Translations under genes and position numbers: made by a program
From: Paraburkholderia sejongensis
GTDB taxonomy: Bacteria; Pseudomonadota; Gammaproteobacteria; Burkholderiales; Burkholderiaceae
Direction: 5' to 3'
Assembly (NCBI RefSeq): GCF_020880815.1
Contig: NZ_JAJITD010000007.1
Span: 124,001 to 188,000, forward strand
Length of the DNA stretch: 64,000 nt
The notes under the pieces: model-generated
Told to the model about the DNA's origin: nothing
Database searches by the model: none
Seen by the model: only the letters and a program-made list of their open reading frames with translations
In this document: positions 34,304 to 42,885 of the stretch, piece by piece
How the letters are laid out: every line of letters starts with the position of its first letter
Numbering within the stretch: position 1 is the stretch's first letter

Positions 34304-35473
34304 ATGCCCATCCCCTTACTTGCGCTGGCGATTAGCGCCTTCGCAATCGGCACGACCGAATTCGTCATCATGGGCCTGTTGCCCGAAGTCGCCCGCGATC
34401 TGACCGTGTCGATCCCGTCGGCGGGGCTGCTGGTCAGCGGCTATGCGCTCGGCGTCGCGGTCGGCGCGCCGCTGCTCGCGGTGATCACCAGCCGGATGTC
34501 GCGCAAGTTCGCGTTGCAGCTGCTGATGGGCGTGTTCATCGTCGGCAACGTGCTGTGCGCGATCGCGCCGAGCTACGCGGTGCTGATGGTCGCGCGCGTG
34601 GTGACCTCGTTCGCGCACGGCTCGTTCTTCGGCATCGGCGCGGTGGTCGCGGCGTCGCTGGTGCCGGCCGACAAGCGCGCCAGCGCGATCGCGCTGATGT
34701 TCACCGGCCTCACGCTCGCCAATGTGCTCGGCGTGCCGTTCGGCACCTTCGTCGGCCAGCAGTTCGGCTGGCGCGCGGCGTTCTGGATCGTCAGCGGCTT
34801 CGGCGTGCTGTCGCTCGCGGGCGTGAGCGCGCTGGTGCCGAACCGTCACGACAGCGGGCCGGCCGGTCTCGGTCATGAAGTGCGCGTGCTGAAGGACCCG
34901 CAAGTGTGGACCGCGCTCGGCATGACGGTGCTCGGCTTCGGCGGCGTATTCGTCGTGTTCACCTATATCGCGCCGATCCTCGAACAGGTCAGCGGTTTCT
35001 CGCCGCGCGGCGTCACGCTGATCCTCGTGCTGTTCGGCGTCGGGCTGACGGTCGGCAACATGGTCGGCGGCAAGCTCGCGGACCGCGCGCTGATGCCGTC
35101 GCTGATGGCGATTCTGGCCGCGCTCGCGGTCGTGATGGCGATCTTTGCGCGCACCAGCCATTCGCAGGTCGCAGCGGCGATCACCGTGTTCGTGTGGGGC
35201 ATCGCGGCGTTCGCGACAGTGCCGCCGCTGCAGATGCGGGTGGTCGAGAAGGCCGCCGCCGCGCCCAATCTCGCGTCGACGCTCAATATCGGCGCGTTCA
35301 ACGTCGGCAATGCGGCCGGCGCGTGGCTCGGCGGGCTGGTGATCGGTCACGGCCATCCGCTCGATAGCCTGCCGTGGGTCGCGGCGGCGGTCAGCGTCGC
35401 GGCGTTGCTGCTCACCTGGGTCGCGGCGCGCATGGATGCGCCGCCCGCCGCGCCCGTTGCGCAGCGCGCGTAA
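34304..35473 (+). CDS. MFS exporter, AraJ/YdhP type
   Basis: 389 aa, about 12 membrane helices. The N terminus LALAISAFAIGTTEFVIMGLLPEVARDL is the hallmark of the AraJ/YdhP/PbuE sugar- and drug-efflux group; SRMSRKFALQ is the A-loop and GGKLADRALM the equivalent loop in the second half. CAGGAG lies seven bases before ATG 34304. Divergent LysR regulator upstream. Substrate not predictable. Confidence 0.9.
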   Translation: MPIPLLALAISAFAIGTTEFVIMGLLPEVARDLTVSIPSAGLLVSGYALGVAVGAPLLAVITSRMSRKFALQLLMGVFIVGNVLCAIAPSYAVLMVARVVTSFAHGSFFGIGAVVAASLVPADKRASAIALMFTGLTLANVLGVPFGTFVGQQFGWRAAFWIVSGFGVLSLAGVSALVPNRHDSGPAGLGHEVRVLKDPQVWTALGMTVLGFGGVFVVFTYIAPILEQVSGFSPRGVTLILVLFGVGLTVGNMVGGKLADRALMPSLMAILAALAVVMAIFARTSHSQVAAAITVFVWGIAAFATVPPLQMRVVEKAAAAPNLASTLNIGAFNVGNAAGAWLGGLVIGHGHPLDSLPWVAAAVSVAALLLTWVAARMDAPPAAPVAQRA

Positions 35474-35517
35474 AAGCTTGCCTCCGCAATGCTGATAACA
35501 GTGTGAAGATAACTTCG

Positions 35518-35546
35518 TTGGGCGGCGCGCGGGCCGATGCTATCTT
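35518..35546 (+). promoter_or_regulatory. Promoter of the XRE-cupin gene
   Basis: TTGGGC (35518-35523), 17-bp spacer, TATCTT (35541-35546), about 50 bp before the start codon. Suggests a transcript separate from the upstream MFS gene. Confidence 0.45.
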
Positions 35547-35595
35547 GCTTCCACTTACTGCTCTTGCGCCGCCTGGCGGCGCTCTGGAGGCCAAT

Positions 35596-36393
35596 ATGCA
35601 TTCCCCGCTCGCGCTGGTGCGCGATCCGTCGGCCGTTGCCGACAGCGTTATTCGTCCCGCCGCGGACCCCGCTGCTCATCACGCCGCCGGTAGCGTGGCC
35701 GCTGCCGCAGTCGCAGTCGCAGCAGGCGCCGCAGACACCGATGGCGCGCCGCGCTCACCCGAAGCGTTCGACGCGCTCGAACACCTGGTCGGCGTGAATC
35801 TCGCGCGGCTGCGCGCCGAGCGGCAGCTGTCGCTCGATGCGCTGGCACGGGCGTCGGGCGTGTCGCGCGCGATGCTCGCGCAGATCGAATCGGCGCGCAG
35901 CGTGCCGTCGATCAAGGTGCTGTGCAAGGTCGCGGCGGCGTTGCGGGTCTCGGTGGCCGCGTTCCTGCGGCGTCACGCGACCAACGGCTTCGAGCATCTG
36001 CCGGCCGAGCGCTCGGCGCGCGTGGTCAGCTCGAACGGGCGGTATTCCGCGCGGCCGCTGTATCCGGACGACGAAGCGGTCGCCGCCGAGTTTCATGAAC
36101 TGCGGATCGCGCCGCTGCATACGGAGGCGGGCGTGCGTCGCGCGCCGGGCACGATCGTGAATCTGGTGGTCAGCGACGGCACGCTCGAAGTCAGCGTGCA
36201 GGACCGGCGGCAACTGCTCGCGACCGGCGACGCAATCGTGTTCGACGCCGATCAGCCGCATAGTCTGCGCAACCCGGGCGACACCGAGGCGCGCGCGTTT
36301 CGCGTGACGCTGCGGGCGGAAACGCCGCCGCGTTGGGAGGTGCCGGCGGTTGCCGCGCGTGACGACGCGGCGCGCGAAGGCGCACTGGGTTGA
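35596..36393 (+). CDS. XRE-family regulator with C-terminal cupin
   Basis: 265 aa. An alanine-rich, disordered N terminus (about 20-58) precedes an XRE helix-turn-helix (66-121: LARLRAERQLSLDALARASGVSRAMLAQIE). A cupin domain follows, with GTIVNLVVSDGTLEV and LATGDAIVFDADQPHSLRNPG. Such regulators sense small ligands and often repress amino-acid or polyamine genes. CTGGAGG (35584-35590) is right before ATG 35596. The target is not evident; the upstream MFS is a candidate. Confidence 0.9.
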   Translation: MHSPLALVRDPSAVADSVIRPAADPAAHHAAGSVAAAAVAVAAGAADTDGAPRSPEAFDALEHLVGVNLARLRAERQLSLDALARASGVSRAMLAQIESARSVPSIKVLCKVAAALRVSVAAFLRRHATNGFEHLPAERSARVVSSNGRYSARPLYPDDEAVAAEFHELRIAPLHTEAGVRRAPGTIVNLVVSDGTLEVSVQDRRQLLATGDAIVFDADQPHSLRNPGDTEARAFRVTLRAETPPRWEVPAVAARDDAAREGALG

Positions 36394-36444
36394 GCACTGG
36401 CTGGCCGGCCCGCGGAGCGGGCCGGTGATAAGGACTCCTCCAAC

Positions 36445-36478
36445 GCAAAAAGCCGGTTCACGAGAACCGGCTTTTTGC
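36445..36478. terminator. Bidirectional terminator after the XRE gene
   Basis: 15-bp perfect stem (36445-36459 / 36464-36478) with loop ACGA; A5 and T5 within the arms let it work for the convergent HAD gene as well. Confidence 0.85.
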
Positions 36479-36528
36479 TATCTGCCCGCGCCTACTCGCG
36501 CCGCGAGCACACAACGGAGCAGTGCGAT

Positions 36529-37215
36529 TTACGACTGCAGGTCGCCGAACTCGCCGCGCACGCCCGCATCGACGAGCGCCGGCAATTCGTCCATGTGTTT
36601 CATGATCCGCGTGATCCCCATCGCCCGCAGCGCATCCGCGTAGCCGTCCGGAATATGGCTCGCGCCGACGAACGCGATCGTCTTCATGCCGGCCGCGCGC
36701 GCCGCGTTCAGCCCCGACACGCTGTCTTCGACGACGAGGCAGCGCGCCGGCTCGACGCCGAGCGATTGCGCGGCGAACAGATAGACATCCGGGAATGGCT
36801 TGGGCCGCGCGACCTGTTCGGCGCTGAACACGCGCTCGCCGAAAATCTGCTGCAGGCCCGCGCGGCGCACCGACGCGCTCACCCGCGTCATGCGGCTGTT
36901 CGATACGACCGCGACCGGCAGCGTCAGACGTTGCAGCGCATCGCGCACGCCGTTGATCGGGCTCAGCGACGACGCCAGCGCGACCTCGACGTTGTGCTCG
37001 ATCGTGTCGAGAAAGTCGGCGGGCAGCGTGACGCCGAACTGCTTTTCGATGCCGGCGAGAAAGCGCGAGGTCTGCTGACCGAATGCGGTTTTGACGACGG
37101 GCGCGAAGTCGATGCCGGGGAGGGTGGCCGTCAGCGTATCGAACATCACGCGATCGGCGATGACTTCACTGTCGACGAGCACGCCGTCGCAGTCACAGAT
37201 GAGATGGTCGATCAT
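36529..37215 (-). CDS. HAD-family hydrolase
   Basis: 228 aa from ATG 37215 (two in-frame ATGs lie 27 and 51 bp further up). Motif I DCDGVLVDSE with Asp8/Asp10, motif II VVSNS, a lysine in ARPKPFPDVY, and motif IV VVEDSVSGLNAA: a beta-phosphoglucomutase / phosphoglycolate-phosphatase type fold. It lies 74 bp downstream of glpK on the same strand, so a role in dephosphorylating a glycerol-derived metabolite is conceivable but unproven. Confidence 0.85.
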   Translation of the reverse strand: MIDHLICDCDGVLVDSEVIADRVMFDTLTATLPGIDFAPVVKTAFGQQTSRFLAGIEKQFGVTLPADFLDTIEHNVEVALASSLSPINGVRDALQRLTLPVAVVSNSRMTRVSASVRRAGLQQIFGERVFSAEQVARPKPFPDVYLFAAQSLGVEPARCLVVEDSVSGLNAARAAGMKTIAFVGASHIPDGYADALRAMGITRIMKHMDELPALVDAGVRGEFGDLQS

Positions 37216-37289
37216 GCTTGCAAGTGCGGTGAAAGGCGCCATGATACGTGCTTTCGGCACGGCCACGGCCCGTCACCGCCGCCGCGCCG

Positions 37290-38789
37290 TCAACCCATAT
37301 CCGCCCAGGCCTTCGCCGCGCGAATCGCGCGCTGCCATCCTTCGAGACACGACTTGACCTCCGCATGCGGCAGCGCCGGCGTGAAGCGCTGCTCGAGCTT
37401 CCAGTGACTCTTCAGCTCATCGATATCCTTCCAGTACCCGACCGCGAGCCCGGCCAGATAAGCGGCGCCGAGCGCGGTCGTCTCCGACACCCTGGGCCGC
37501 ACCGCGTCGACGCCGAGAATATCGGCCTGGAACTGCATCAGCAGATTATTCGCGCAGGCGCCGCCGTCCACCCGCAATTCGCCGATCCGGATGCCCGAGT
37601 CCGCTTCCATTGCCTTCAACACGTCGAGTGACTGATACGCGATCGAGTCGAGCGCCGCGCGCGCGATGTGCGCGGACGTGGTGCCGCGCGTCACGCCGAA
37701 CAGCGTGCCGCGCGCATGCGCGTTCCAGTGCGGCGCGCCGAGGCCGGCGAACGCGGGCACCAGATACACGCCGTCGCAATGCGAGACGCCGCGCGCGAGC
37801 GTCTCGATCTCGCTCGCCTTCCTGATGATGCCGAGGCCGTCGCGCAACCACTGCACGACCGCGCCGCCAATGAATATGCTGCCTTCGAGCGCGTAATCGA
37901 TCCGCTCGCCGATCTGCCAGGCGATCGTCGTGACCAGGTTGTTGCGCGATTCGATCGGCTGCGCGCCGGTGTTCATCACGAGGAAGCAGCCGGTGCCGTA
38001 GGTGTTCTTCACCATGCCCGACTCGGTGCACATCTGCCCGAACAGCGCAGCGTGCTGATCGCCGGCGATGCCCGCGAGCGGAATCTTCGATGCGAACACC
38101 GTGGTCACGGTCGGCCCGTACACCTCGGCCGACGAGCGTACCTCCGGCAGCATGCTGCGTGGAATATCGAGCGCGGCGAGCAGTTCGTCGTCCCACTTCA
38201 GCGTGTGGATGTTGAACAGCATCGTGCGCGACGCGTTGGTCACGTCGGTGATGTGCAGCGCGCCCTTGGTGAAATTCCACACCAGCCAGCTGTCGACGGT
38301 GCCGAACGCAAGCCGGCCCTGGCGCGCTTTTTCGCGCGCGCCAGCGACGTTGTCGAGAATCCAGCGGATCTTGGTCGCCGAGAAGTACGAATCGATCGGC
38401 AGACCGGTCTTTGCGCGCACGCTCGCTTCGAGCCCTTGCGCTTTCAGCTCGTCGCAGAAGTCGGCGGTGCGGTGGTCCTGCCAGACGATCGCGTTGTAGA
38501 CCGGTTGACCGGTCTCGCGATCCCACACGATCGTGGTCTCGCGCTGGTTGGTGATGCCGATCGCGGCGATCGACGTGCCGTTCATGCCGGCGCGCGTGAC
38601 CGCTTCGGCGGCGACGCCGGCCTGGGTCGACCAGATTTCCTGCGGGTCGTGCTCGACCCAGCCGGGGTGCGGATAGATCTGCTGGAACTCCTTCTGCGCG
38701 GTCGACACGATGTTGCCGCGCCTGTCGAACAGCATCGCGCGCGAGCTGGTGGTGCCCTGGTCAAGCGCCAGGATGTACTGATCCTGCAT
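37290..38789 (-). CDS. glpK: Glycerol kinase
   Basis: 499 aa, the normal length. The FGGY-kinase ATP domain begins YILALDQGTTSSRAMLFD; substrate segment WVEHDPQEIW, NQRETTIVWDRETG; FGGY signature region in LRVDGGACANNLLMQFQADILG. Phosphorylates glycerol to glycerol-3-phosphate. GGAGAAG stands before the ATG at 38789. 161 bp downstream of glpD. No glycerol facilitator gene lies between them. Confidence 0.97.
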   Translation of the reverse strand: MQDQYILALDQGTTSSRAMLFDRRGNIVSTAQKEFQQIYPHPGWVEHDPQEIWSTQAGVAAEAVTRAGMNGTSIAAIGITNQRETTIVWDRETGQPVYNAIVWQDHRTADFCDELKAQGLEASVRAKTGLPIDSYFSATKIRWILDNVAGAREKARQGRLAFGTVDSWLVWNFTKGALHITDVTNASRTMLFNIHTLKWDDELLAALDIPRSMLPEVRSSAEVYGPTVTTVFASKIPLAGIAGDQHAALFGQMCTESGMVKNTYGTGCFLVMNTGAQPIESRNNLVTTIAWQIGERIDYALEGSIFIGGAVVQWLRDGLGIIRKASEIETLARGVSHCDGVYLVPAFAGLGAPHWNAHARGTLFGVTRGTTSAHIARAALDSIAYQSLDVLKAMEADSGIRIGELRVDGGACANNLLMQFQADILGVDAVRPRVSETTALGAAYLAGLAVGYWKDIDELKSHWKLEQRFTPALPHAEVKSCLEGWQRAIRAAKAWADMG

Positions 38790-38950
38790 TGTCTCTTCTC
38801 CATGCATGTTATGGATCGCCGGGCTGCGGCCGGCGATGGCGCGGCGGCTTGTCGTGTCGGCGGGCCGCGCTAGTGTGATGGCCCGTGCGGCTTGCGTCCA
38901 GCGCGGCGGGCGCGGTGGTGCTGCGGCGGGCGCGGCCCGGCGCGCTCGTC

Positions 38951-40480
38951 TTACGCGCTCGCGCGCGCCGGTTCGCGCGCGAACCAGCCATCGATATCGT
39001 TCGTGACCTGCGCGAGCGTGCCCGGCTCGACGTGCAGCCCGAGCTTCGAGCGCCGCCACAGCACGTCCTGCGCGCTGCGCGCCCATTCGGTGTCGCGCAG
39101 ATAAACCAGTTCGGCTTCGTAAAGCCCTGGCGCGAATTGCCGGCCGAGCTCGGCGCGCGAGCGCGCGTCGCCGATCACGCGCCGCGCGCGGGTGCCGTAT
39201 GCGCGCGCCAGCCGATGCGCGAGCGCCGGCGGCAGCCACGCGTGTTCGCGTTCGAATTCGCCGAGAAAGCGCGCGAAGTTCGCGTCCGCGATATCGCCGC
39301 CCGGCAGCGGCGCGCCGACGGTCCAGGCGGACGCGTCGCGCCGCAGCGCGTGGGTGAGCGTATCGACCGCCTGCTCGGCGAGCTTGCGAAACGTCGTGAT
39401 CTTGCCGCCGAACACCGACAGCAGCGGCGCTTCGCCAGCGGGCGCGTCGAGTTCGAGCGAGTAGTCGCGCGTGACCGCCGACGGGTTATCGGCGTTCTCG
39501 TCTTCGAGCAGCGGCCGCACGCCCGAATAGGTCCAGCGGACGTCGGCCGGCGAGATCTTCTGCTTGAAGTAGCGGTTGATCGAATCGCACAGGTACTGGG
39601 TTTCGTTCGCGTCGATCGCGACCTGGGCCGGATCGCCGCGGTATTCGAGGTCGGTCGTGCCGATCAGCGTGTAGTCGCGCTCGTACGGGATCGCGAAGAT
39701 GATCCGCTTGTCCGGGTTCTGGAAGATGTACGCGTGGTCGTGCTCGAACAGCCGCCGCGTGACGATGTGGCTGCCCTTGACGAGCCGCACGCTGTGCGTC
39801 GCCGGCCGCCCCAGTGCGCCCTTCAGCAGTTCGCCGACCCACGGGCCCGCCGCGTTGGCGAGCGCGGCGGCGCGCACGTCGAGCGTCGAGCCGTCCGCGC
39901 GGCGCAGTTGCGCGTGCCATTCGCCGTACGCCCGGCTTGCGCCGGTCAGCTTCGTGCGGGTCAGGATCGTCGCGCCGCGCTCGTGCGCGTCGAGCGCGTT
40001 CAGCACCACGAGGCGCGCGTCGTTGACCCAGCCGTCCGAATAGACGAAGCCGCGTTTGATCGAATCGACCAGCGGCGCGCCCGCCGGATGCGTCGCCATC
40101 GTGATGCCGCGCGAGCCGGGCAGCAGTTCGCGCCTCGCCAGGTGATCGTAAAGAAACAGACCCGCGCGGATCAGCCACGCCGGCCGCAGGTCGGGCATAT
40201 GCGGCATCACGAAACGCAGCGGCCACATGATGTGCGGCGCCGCGCGCAGCAGCGTCTCGCGCTCCTGCAACGCTTTGCGCACCAGCCCGAACTCGCGGTA
40301 TTCGAGGTAGCGCAGCCCGCCGTGGATCAGCTTGGTGCTCGCCGACGACGTATGCGCGGCAAGGTCGTCCTGCTCGCACAGCAGCACCGACAGGCCGCGG
40401 CCGGCCGCGTCGCGGGCGATGCCCGCGCCGTTGATCCCGCCGCCGACGACGAGCAAATCGTATTTCGAGCCTTGCGTCAC
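38951..40480 (-). CDS. glpD: Aerobic glycerol-3-phosphate dehydrogenase
   Basis: 509-aa FAD enzyme oxidising glycerol-3-phosphate to dihydroxyacetone phosphate and feeding electrons to quinone at the inner membrane. FAD motif GGGING at 13-18; HGGLRYLEY and the GSHIVTRRLF substrate region are conserved; C-terminal DAO_C domain present. The start codon is GTG (40480) with AGAGGA upstream. Its 5' region holds tandem GlpR-like sites, and glpR is 1.3 kb away. Confidence 0.96.
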   Translation of the reverse strand: MTQGSKYDLLVVGGGINGAGIARDAAGRGLSVLLCEQDDLAAHTSSASTKLIHGGLRYLEYREFGLVRKALQERETLLRAAPHIMWPLRFVMPHMPDLRPAWLIRAGLFLYDHLARRELLPGSRGITMATHPAGAPLVDSIKRGFVYSDGWVNDARLVVLNALDAHERGATILTRTKLTGASRAYGEWHAQLRRADGSTLDVRAAALANAAGPWVGELLKGALGRPATHSVRLVKGSHIVTRRLFEHDHAYIFQNPDKRIIFAIPYERDYTLIGTTDLEYRGDPAQVAIDANETQYLCDSINRYFKQKISPADVRWTYSGVRPLLEDENADNPSAVTRDYSLELDAPAGEAPLLSVFGGKITTFRKLAEQAVDTLTHALRRDASAWTVGAPLPGGDIADANFARFLGEFEREHAWLPPALAHRLARAYGTRARRVIGDARSRAELGRQFAPGLYEAELVYLRDTEWARSAQDVLWRRSKLGLHVEPGTLAQVTNDIDGWFAREPARASA

Positions 40481-40533
40481 CTGCTGGGTCCTCTGGATCG
40501 AATCTGGAAGTTGGAAAACGAATCGAACGGGTC

Positions 40534-40570
40534 ATGTTCGTTTTCGAACTTTAATGAACATATTCGAAAA
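40534..40570. promoter_or_regulatory. Tandem GlpR-type operators upstream of glpD
   Basis: Site 1: ATGTTCGTTTTCGAACTT with exact arms GTTCG/CGAAC (40536-40540 / 40545-40549). Site 2: AATGAACATATTCGAAAA, the reverse complement of the same half-site pair (40553-40570). Both match the E. coli GlpR pattern of ATGTTCG and CGAACAT halves. A further AAACGAATCGAAC segment lies closer to glpD. They lie between glpD and the lipoprotein gene, so both could be repressed. Confidence 0.65.
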
Positions 40571-40676
40571 AGTAAAGTTAGCGTGCCGGTGGCGAGACCG
40601 ATGCAAAGCGGGTCGGGAGTGGCGCAACCCGCGGCCGCGGACGATACTCACGGCAGCAGCCATTTCGAGGTGATGA

Positions 40677-41051
40677 ATGCGTGGACTTTTGATGATCGGC
40701 GCGGCGGCGCTGCTGGCGGGATGCGTGAGCACGCCGAGTCTGGAAGGAACGAGAGGGGCGACATCGTTCGAGTCGTTGCAGCAGATGTGCTCGCCGCAGA
40801 CGGTCGATTACGGCCCCGACGCGCAGGCCGTCTACACGGCGTTCTTCGACGCGTACGTCGCGAACCGGCGCGGCAGGTTGTCGAAGGAGGATTTCTGCGC
40901 GTTCCAGGCGGGCATCGCGCAGCGCCACGCGAGCGAAGCGATGAGCAGCGATCCGAAGCTGCGCAATCAGTGGGTCGAGTTCTTCAACCAGCAGCGCGCG
41001 AAGGCGATCGGCTGGCGCGCGGCGGCCGATCCGACATTGCGCGCCGGTTGA
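40677..41051 (+). CDS. Small lipoprotein
   Basis: 124 aa. Lipobox LLAG before Cys16 in MRGLLMIGAAALLAGCVSTP marks a type II signal peptide, so it is anchored to a membrane facing the periplasm. The mature part is helical and charged, with no domain I recognise (CSPQTVDYGPDAQAVYTAFF). It is divergent from glpD with 196 bp between, including the GlpR-like sites, so co-regulation with glycerol genes is possible. Function unknown. Confidence 0.75.
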   Translation: MRGLLMIGAAALLAGCVSTPSLEGTRGATSFESLQQMCSPQTVDYGPDAQAVYTAFFDAYVANRRGRLSKEDFCAFQAGIAQRHASEAMSSDPKLRNQWVEFFNQQRAKAIGWRAAADPTLRAG

Positions 41052-41167
41052 ACTGGCGCGCCGCGACAGTCGTTCGAAATGCGCGCGCATCAGACGCCAC
41101 GTGCGGGCGCGGCGCGGTCAGCGCCCGCCAGCCAGTGGCGACGCAGGTGAGCGAACAGGAAGAGGTG

Positions 41168-41365
41168 TTACGAGAACCGTTTTATGGCCCGCAGCGCATC
41201 GTCGCCGCTTTCCGTCACGCTCCACTGTTCATTGCCCGATGCGAGGCGTTCGAGTTGCACCAGTTGGCGTTCGAGCAACGCATCGAGTTCTTCGCGGTCC
41301 ATGTCGACCTGATTGGGGGCGTCCTTGACGAGCAACAACGTGGCGAATTCATGCGGACTCAGCAT
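41168..41365 (-). CDS. Small hypothetical protein, winged-helix-like
   Basis: 65 aa from ATG 41365, with GGAGAG upstream; a start 12 bp earlier is possible. The pattern LSPHEFATLLLVKDAPNQVDMDREELDALLERQLVQLE, then VTESGDDALRAI, resembles a short MarR-like winged helix (the last part matches the common L-T-x-x-G-x-x-A-L wing ending). Convergent with the lipoprotein gene. Function unknown. Confidence 0.55.
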   Translation of the reverse strand: MLSPHEFATLLLVKDAPNQVDMDREELDALLERQLVQLERLASGNEQWSVTESGDDALRAIKRFS

Positions 41366-41781
41366 CGTTCTCTCCATGTCAGGCAATCGCGGACAACCTT
41401 GCAAGCGCCGGTCGGGGCCGGGCGGGGTCCGCTAGAGGATCAGGGCGGGAGGTACGGCTTACACGACAGATTCACACAACAGGCGCGGCGGGCGATACGC
41501 ACGCAACGCCGGGGAACTGGAGTGTAGGCGAGCCCCGATCAAACGCCAACCCAGCCCTCGTAAATATTCCGTTTGACAATTGGTCGCCCAAGCGGCGGTC
41601 TGGCGCGGCGCCCAGATCCTTGATTTCACTCGAAGTTTTGCGTGCGCCGCAGCATGGCGGCGAATGCCTGGGCGCGGCCGTAAGCCGTCTGATCAACGGT
41701 GGACTTAACATTGATGAACGGCCGGCGAGCCTCCGAAAACCTCCGGCGAACCCCCGGCGAACGCCTGCCCAAGCCGCCCGA
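41366..41781. other. Intergenic region without recognised gene
   Basis: 416 bp between the 65-aa gene and glpR. Open frames here are low-complexity or out of codon character, and I accept none. A TTGACA occurs at 41573-41578, but no -10 stands at a proper distance. Three near-repeats of CTCCGAAAACCTCCGGCGAAC type lie just downstream of the glpR stop (41730-41765). Confidence 0.5.
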
Positions 41782-42561
41782 TTAGTCGGCGACGTAGACC
41801 TGGCAGTTGACCGCGCCGAGCATCTCGGCCATGTCCGCAGGCGGCGCGGCGTCGGTGAACAGCGCGTCGATCTGTTCGAGATGGCCCTGGCGAACCAGCG
41901 CCGGACGGCCGAACTTCGAGTGGTCGGCGGCGAGGAACACGGTGCGCGCGTGCTCGATGATCGCCTCGGCGACCCGCACCTCGCGGGTGTCGAAATCGCG
42001 CAACGTGCCGTCGGTTTCGATGCTCGACGTGCCGATGATCGCGAAGTCGACCTTGAACTGGCGGATGAAGTCGATCGCCAGTTCGCCGACGATTCCCTTG
42101 TCCCACGGCCGCACGATCCCGCCGGTGACCAGCACCTCGCAATCGGGATAGCCGCTCATCATGCTCGCGACGTTCAGGTTGTTAGTGATCACGCGCAGCC
42201 CGCGATGCCGGTTCAGTGCGCGCGCGACTTCCTCGGTGGTGGTGCCGAGATTGATGAACAGCGACGCCTGATCGGGAATATGCGTGGCCACCAGCGCCGC
42301 GATGCGCCGCTTCTCGTCATGGAACATCCGCTGACGCGCGGTGTAGGAGACGTTCTCGGAACTGGTCGGCAGGCTCGCGCCGCCGTGATAGCGGCGCAGC
42401 AGGTTCATGTCGGCGAGCCAGTTGACGTCGCGGCGGATCGTCTGCGGCGTCACGTCGAAGTGGCTGGCGAGGTCGTCCACGGTCACGAAGCCGTCGCGTT
42501 GCACCCACTCCAGCAGTTCCTGTTGCCGGGCGTTGAGAGTCAGGCGGGGGTCTCGTGTCAT
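41782..42561 (-). CDS. glpR: DeoR-family glycerol-3-phosphate regulon repressor
   Basis: 259 aa, the GlpR size. The DeoR helix-turn-helix is LEWVQRDGFVTVDDLASHFDVTPQTIRRDVNWLADMNLLRRYHGGA; the sugar-phosphate sensor half has INLGTTTEEVARALNRH and the conserved DFAIIGTSSIETDGTLRDFD. Releases DNA when glycerol-3-phosphate binds. Target sites are visible upstream of glpD. The gene is separated from glpD by a lipoprotein and a small gene, the usual Burkholderia spacing being unknown to me. Confidence 0.92.
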   Translation of the reverse strand: MTRDPRLTLNARQQELLEWVQRDGFVTVDDLASHFDVTPQTIRRDVNWLADMNLLRRYHGGASLPTSSENVSYTARQRMFHDEKRRIAALVATHIPDQASLFINLGTTTEEVARALNRHRGLRVITNNLNVASMMSGYPDCEVLVTGGIVRPWDKGIVGELAIDFIRQFKVDFAIIGTSSIETDGTLRDFDTREVRVAEAIIEHARTVFLAADHSKFGRPALVRQGHLEQIDALFTDAAPPADMAEMLGAVNCQVYVAD

Positions 42562-42747
42562 GGGTCTCGTTCGTGGTTGGAGGGCGGGGCGGCCTGCCGG
42601 CTGCGCTTTGCCGGTCCGCAATGGGAACCGGGGCGCCCGAGTTGCGGCTATTGTAAGACCATCGGCGCCGCGCTCCGCACAACTCATGCGGTCTGCATCG
42701 AAGAGGCGCCGCGGCCGTGACGCTTAATTCAGGCGCGTTACGCATTT

Positions 42748-42766
42748 ATTCATTTGATAAATGAAT
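42748..42766. promoter_or_regulatory. AT-rich perfect palindrome upstream of ggt
   Basis: ATTCATTT-GAT-AAATGAAT, an 8-3-8 inverted repeat in an AT-rich island within the 324-bp divergent gap (42562-42885) between glpR and ggt. Looks like an operator; the binding protein is unknown. No other gene is seen in the gap. Confidence 0.5.
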
Positions 42767-42885
42767 TTGTTTTTTGCGCCGGTTCGCGCTGCAATCGCGG
42801 GTTCCGCTTTGTAGTTGCTTTACAACCTTTCCCTTGATGTCCGGCGACTCTTTCATGCCGGACAGCGCTTTCGAGAGTGTTCGAC

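Noticed and set aside
38885..41527. Very long open frame on the plus strand across glpD
   Set aside because: It is the antisense shadow of glpD and neighbours. High GC content leaves few stops; composition is Arg/Ala-rich with no family character, while the minus-strand genes have full motif sets.
41472..41711. 79-codon frame on the minus strand between the small gene and glpR
   Set aside because: No ribosome binding site, Pro/Cys/Arg mix without pattern and no partner; treated as non-coding.
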